DNA of 39,546 nt, taken from the NCBI GenBank assembly GCA_002307235.1, contig DBTV01000049.1:1-39546 (forward strand), in the 5' to 3' direction. Of this stretch, positions 36,338-39,546 are shown in pieces; within the stretch, counting starts at the first letter, position 1; each line of letters begins with the position of its first letter. Under the pieces are notes generated by a model. That model saw only the letters and a list, made by a program, of their open reading frames with translations. It did not search any database and was not told where the DNA came from. The DNA comes from Acidobacteriaceae bacterium UBA1307. GTDB lineage: Bacteria; Acidobacteriota; Terriglobia; Terriglobales; Acidobacteriaceae. The position numbers and the translations under genes were made by a program.

Positions 36338-37555
36338 CTAGGCTCCCTGGATCTTCAGCTCATGGGCCAGAATGCCCATGTCTTTATCGCCGCGTCCAGA
36401 CAGGTTCACCACCAGTATTTCATCTTTCCCCATCTTCGGCGCAAGTCGCAGCGCCTCGGCCACGGCGTGGGCGCTTTCGAGCGCGGGCAAAATGCCCTCC
36501 ATCTGCGACAGCTTCACCACCGCGTCGAGCGCGGACGCGTCATCGCAGGAGATGTATTCGGCGCGTTTCGTATCGTGCAGCATGGCGTGCTCGGGGCCGA
36601 CCGAGGCGTAATCGAGCCCGGCCGAAACCGAGTGCGTCAGCGCGATCTGCCCGTTGTCGTCCTGCAACACATAAGAGAGCGTGCCCTGCAAAACGCCGGG
36701 GACGCCGCCTTCAAAACGGGCCGCGTTTTCGCCGAGCTTGGGACCATAGCCACCGGCCTCGACGCCGATCAGCCGGACATCGCGGTCGCCGAGAAACTCA
36801 TAGAAGGCACCGATGGCATTTGAGCCGCCGCCGACGCAAGCGATGACGGCCGTGGGCAGACGACCCTCGCGGGCGAGAATCTGCTCGCGCATCTCTTTGC
36901 TGATGACGCGCTGAAAGTCGCGGACCATGGTTGGGTACGGGTGCGGGCCGAGGGCGCTGCCGAGAATGTAGAAGGTGGAGCGGACATTGGTGACCCAGTC
37001 GCGCATGGCCTCGCTGATGGCGTCTTTGAGCGTGCGCGAGCCGTTGGCCACGCCGCGCACCTCGGCGCCGAGCAGCCGCATGCGCAGCACGTTCAGCTCC
37101 TGGCGGGCCATGTCGACCTCGCCCATGTAGATGATGCATTCAAGGCCGAGCAGCGCGCAGACGGTGGCCGTGGCGACGCCGTGCTGACCCGCGCCGGTTT
37201 CGGCGATGATGCGCTTTTTGCCCATTCGCCTGGCGAGCAGGGCCTGGCCGAGCGCGTTGTTGATCTTGTGCGCGCCGGTATGCAGCAGGTCTTCGCGCTT
37301 CAGATAGATCTTCGCGCCGCCGAGCGACTCCGTCAGCCGTTTGCAGAAGGTGAGCGGCGTGGGCCGGCCCGCGTAGTTGGTCAGCAGGTCGTGCAGCTCA
37401 GCCTGAAAGGCCGGATCTTGCTTGGCCTCGTTGTAGGCGTGCTCCAGCTCATCGAGCGCCGCGACCAGCGTCTCGGGCACGTAGCGGCCACCATAGATGC
37501 CAAACCGTCCGGGGCGAGACTCCGAGGGGTTCGCCGGTACTATCACCGATGCCAT
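36338..37555 (-). CDS. trpB: Tryptophan synthase beta chain
   Basis: A 405-residue PLP enzyme joining indole and serine. The Schiff-base lysine is Lys97 in HTGAHKINN, followed by ETGAGQHG for substrate carboxylate, the CVGGGSNAIG phosphate-binding loop and the YVLQDDNGQ COMM-domain region. It is the regular TrpB1 type. It is the first gene of the aromatic block; the other trp genes (E, D, C, F) are not in the window. The upstream gap reaches the repeat described at 37642. Confidence 0.97.
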   Translation of the reverse strand: MASVIVPANPSESRPGRFGIYGGRYVPETLVAALDELEHAYNEAKQDPAFQAELHDLLTNYAGRPTPLTFCKRLTESLGGAKIYLKREDLLHTGAHKINNALGQALLARRMGKKRIIAETGAGQHGVATATVCALLGLECIIYMGEVDMARQELNVLRMRLLGAEVRGVANGSRTLKDAISEAMRDWVTNVRSTFYILGSALGPHPYPTMVRDFQRVISKEMREQILAREGRLPTAVIACVGGGSNAIGAFYEFLGDRDVRLIGVEAGGYGPKLGENAARFEGGVPGVLQGTLSYVLQDDNGQIALTHSVSAGLDYASVGPEHAMLHDTKRAEYISCDDASALDAVVKLSQMEGILPALESAHAVAEALRLAPKMGKDEILVVNLSGRGDKDMGILAHELKIQGA

Positions 37556-37641
37556 CGTCTACTCCTCCCCCCACGCAGATGCGAGCGGGTTACTCTCCAG
37601 TGTACAGGCCGATATGCGGCTGCTCGCGAGCGCGGGACTGG

Positions 37642-37865
37642 GCGCATGTCTCAAAAAGCAAACCGGCGTGCGCGGAGGTGGTGCTAGAGTGTTGAGCAAA
37701 GACACGCACGCATTTTATCCAGATCATAGCGAGGGCTCACTTCTGATGTGCAATCGACGTGTTGTTTGCCTGGCCGTATTCGCCCTGCTCGCCTGCACCG
37801 GAATGGGTGCAGTGCAAGCCGAAGAAAAACTGCCCGAAGGAAAAGACCGGACCGCGCTGATTGAT
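37642..37865 (+). repeat. 224-bp direct repeat, copy 1
   Basis: About 95% identical (roughly a dozen differences by eye, no gaps) to 38423-38646, offset 781 bp. It covers about 104 bp upstream of an ATG plus the first 40 codons, i.e. ribosome-site region, signal peptide and first mature residues. Confidence 0.95.
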
Positions 37866-38123
37866 ATGCAAGGGGCGGATTCGTTTCATCCTAGGGAAGG
37901 CTTTGTTCCAGACCGAGATACTGCGATAGCTGTTACGGAGGCAGTTCTGACTCCTGTCTACGGGAGAAATACGGTTCAAGCAGAAAGACCGTACACGGCT
38001 AAACTTGAGGGTGGAGTCTGGACCGTGACAGGGGCTCTTCCGAAGGGGCATGTTGGCGGTACCTCGATTGTGAGGATTTCAAAGGCTGACGCAAGAATCC
38101 TCTTTTTGACACATGAGAAATAG
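37746..38123 (+). CDS. Signal peptide fused to an NTF2-fold immunity-like domain
   Basis: A 125-residue protein. Residues 1-40 are nearly identical to those of the next gene: a signal peptide (MCNRRVVCLAVFALLAC) with either a lipobox-like LLAC (Cys17) or a signal peptidase I site after AVQA (25), then EEKLPEGKD. From about residue 41 the sequence changes entirely; residues about 51-125 match the NTF2-fold immunity family (Imm-NTF2-2 type): GFVPDRDTAIAVTEAVLTPVYG, RPYTAKLEGGVWTVTGALP and ISKADARIL. Such proteins protect against polymorphic toxins or are orphan members of unknown role; no toxin gene is in view. The start could alternatively be a GTG upstream. Confidence 0.8.
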   Translation: MCNRRVVCLAVFALLACTGMGAVQAEEKLPEGKDRTALIDMQGADSFHPREGFVPDRDTAIAVTEAVLTPVYGRNTVQAERPYTAKLEGGVWTVTGALPKGHVGGTSIVRISKADARILFLTHEK

Positions 38124-38422
38124 TCTGCGACATCGGAGTTCGAATGCAGCTAGATGTTCACCGAGGTGGCTTGCTGCTTCTCGGGATTGGGGCCGGAGGG
38201 AGCAGGGGCATGAATGCTGCTGAATGTAGGCGGCGAAAATCTGTGCCTTCAGGCGCGGACATTTTTTCGTTGGCAAGAAAAGGCCCGCGGCTAAAAGCCG
38301 TTTCCTATTCCGCTGGAATTTCAGGGGCATGAATGCCCCTGCTCCTTCCTCAAGACGACCTGAAGCCTGCCTCGCCAGTGAAATTGCCGGAAGGCAATTT
38401 CAAATACGATTGCCCTGAAGTT
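38124..38422. other. Spacer between the two repeat copies with REP-like palindromes
   Basis: No gene. It holds CAGGGGCATGAATGC twice (38203-38217 and 38322-38336), a 9-bp palindrome (38322-38330 with 38333-38341) and a small CGGCT-AAA-AGCCG hairpin (38288-38300). They resemble the short intergenic palindromes common in Acidobacteria. Confidence 0.6.
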
Positions 38423-38646
38423 GCGCACGTCTCAAAGCGCGAACCGGCGTGCGCGGAGGTGGTGCTAGAGTGTTGAGCAAAGACACGCACGCATTTTATC
38501 TAGATCATAGCGAGGGCTCACTCCTGATGCGCAACCGACGTGTTGTCTGCCTGCTCGTATTCGCCCTGCTCGCCTGCACCGGAATGGGTGCAGTGCAAGC
38601 CGAAGAAAAACTGCCCGAAGGAAAAGACCTGACCGCGCTGATTGAA
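38423..38646 (+). repeat. 224-bp direct repeat, copy 2
   Basis: Partner of 37642-37865. Both ends of the homology are sharp: the left end lies in non-coding DNA and the right end falls after codon 40 of the two genes, where they become unrelated. Confidence 0.95.
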
Positions 38647-39426
38647 AAGATGCACGCGGCAATGCATGCCAATCGCAAGCTCAGCCTGCAATACACCGAC
38701 GAGGAGTTCAAGCATCACATTGCCTTTGATAAGAACGGGAAAAAGATCCAGGAGGTGACCTGGAAGTATGAAAACATTTTTCTCGGCGGCCTTCCCTATC
38801 GCCGTCTTGTTGAGCTCAATGGCAAGCCGCTGACCGGCAAGTTGGCTGCCGAAGAGCAGGCGCGGTATGACAAGGCCGTTGCCGAACGCAAGGGCATGGC
38901 GCCCAAGAATCACACCACGCTGCACTCCCTTCAGCGCGTCATGGATGAGACGACACCTCTCTACAGCCTCACGACGCTCTTCGAGAATCGCGCGGTGCGC
39001 GCGGAGTTGCTCGATGGCCGTGCCTCTTGGGTCATCGAGTCAACGCCGCGCACGGATGTGCATCCAAGTGACAAGCCGAAAAAAGATGCCATGGAGTGGA
39101 AGTACAGCATCTGGATCGATGCGCAGGACGCTTATCCGGCAAAGATTGTCGCCGAGAAGCTCGTGGACGGAGATCATGTGCTGGCCGGAACAAAATGGAC
39201 AGTCATTCGTCGGCGTCACATGGAAACCCTCGCCGATGGCGCCACGCGTCCGGTCTGGCTCATGGACTCTTTTCACTGCGACGCCCACATGACTTTGTTG
39301 TGGAAGACGCTGGGAGTGTCGGATGACGAGCGATGGAGCAACTACAAAAAATTCCAGGTCGATGTGCGGCTGCTCGATGACGAAGAAGAGGTCAGCGAAG
39401 AGTCGACGGCGCAGCGCAAGCCATAG
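38527..39426 (+). CDS. Exported or lipidated protein of unknown function
   Basis: A 299-residue protein. A signal peptide with a lipobox-like LLAC (Cys17) and also an AVQA-EE signal peptidase I site leads to KLPEGKDLTALIEKMHAAM. The mature part is mixed alpha/beta with an early strand EVTWKYENIFLGG, a NGKPLTGK-type segment, then ESTPRTD, WKYSIWIDAQD and WTVIRRRHMETL. The pattern recalls LolA-like or other lipid-binding periplasmic folds, but I cannot assign it. This copy appears to be the parent of the repeat, since its N-terminus continues smoothly into the domain. A GAGGG about 10 nt before the ATG may be the ribosome site. Confidence 0.75.
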   Translation: MRNRRVVCLLVFALLACTGMGAVQAEEKLPEGKDLTALIEKMHAAMHANRKLSLQYTDEEFKHHIAFDKNGKKIQEVTWKYENIFLGGLPYRRLVELNGKPLTGKLAAEEQARYDKAVAERKGMAPKNHTTLHSLQRVMDETTPLYSLTTLFENRAVRAELLDGRASWVIESTPRTDVHPSDKPKKDAMEWKYSIWIDAQDAYPAKIVAEKLVDGDHVLAGTKWTVIRRRHMETLADGATRPVWLMDSFHCDAHMTLLWKTLGVSDDERWSNYKKFQVDVRLLDDEEEVSEESTAQRKP

Positions 39427-39473
39427 AGGCCCGCATGTGCAGAACGATGGATTGAAGGGGAATATTGGGGGGA

Positions 39474-39546
39474 TGGTGCGCCCGGAGAGATTCGAACTCC
39501 CGACCTAACGCTCCGGAGGCGTTCGCTCTATCCAGCTGAGCTACGG
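39474..39546 (-). tRNA. tRNA-Arg (CCG), 5' end cut by the window
   Basis: On the minus strand the CCA (39476-39474), discriminator A, T arm GTTCGAAT and anticodon loop with CCG are present, and the D arm TAGCTCAGCTGGATAGAGC is complete. The first four acceptor bases lie beyond the window. The encoded CCA and arginine anticodon are unambiguous. Confidence 0.92.

Noticed and set aside
34024..36823. Long plus-strand frames opposite aroF and trpA/trpB
   Set aside because: Antisense shadows; products are His/Arg/Gly-rich without domains.

Overview
The window is a GC-rich bacterial chromosome segment that most resembles Acidobacteriota (class Terriglobia, Acidobacteriaceae). This is an inference from protein style and repeats, not from a marker gene. 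The supporting features are a very large secreted NHL/Ig-like protein with a late hydrophobic hairpin, a malectin protein with an adenylate-cyclase/TPR-type N-terminal domain, an HpnI-like hopanoid glycosyltransferase, a DUF3536-type GH57 protein, and hairpin-bearing intergenic repeats. No phage, plasmid, insertion sequence or CRISPR array is visible.

Layout. 1-2.1 kb: initiator tRNA, a sodium:solute symporter and tRNA-Ser(TGA). 2.2-4.7 kb: an SPFH protein, DUF503, and a translationally coupled gamma-carbonic anhydrase and DnaQ-type exonuclease. 5.1-13.4 kb: housekeeping genes (rpsU, a double zinc-ribbon protein, purD, ychF, an Lrp/AsnC regulator divergent from hisC, mnmE and an aldehyde dehydrogenase). 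13.6-17.1 kb: an exported protein built from a repeated Arg-Asp-Gly-Phe motif, a TPR protein, and a membrane protein joining a regulator-like N-domain to two malectin domains. 17.3-22 kb: a base-excision glycosylase, the GH57 protein and the HpnI-like enzyme. 22.3-30.8 kb: surface and exported proteins plus a 7Fe ferredoxin. 31.2-32.7 kb: a two-gene unit (unknown protein plus a PIN protein with altered acidic residues) and DUF2164. 32.8-37.6 kb: an aromatic amino-acid block on the minus strand, trpB-trpA-chorismate mutase-DAHP synthase-tyrA. 37.6-39.4 kb: a partial gene duplication in which the same upstream region, signal peptide and first mature residues precede two unrelated C-terminal domains, one of them an NTF2-fold immunity-like domain. 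A truncated tRNA-Arg(CCG) closes the window.

How the genes work together. The aromatic block covers the first step (DAHP synthase), the branch point (chorismate mutase), the tyrosine branch (TyrA) and the last tryptophan step (TrpAB). The HisC-type aminotransferase could also serve histidine or aromatic synthesis. Most other genes stand alone. The best candidates for something new are the signal-peptide/NTF2 fusion made by partial duplication, the coupled unknown/PIN pair behind a 470-nt unexplained leader region, the malectin-linked putative one-component sensor, and a dispersed hairpin repeat whose two copies differ by pair-preserving changes.
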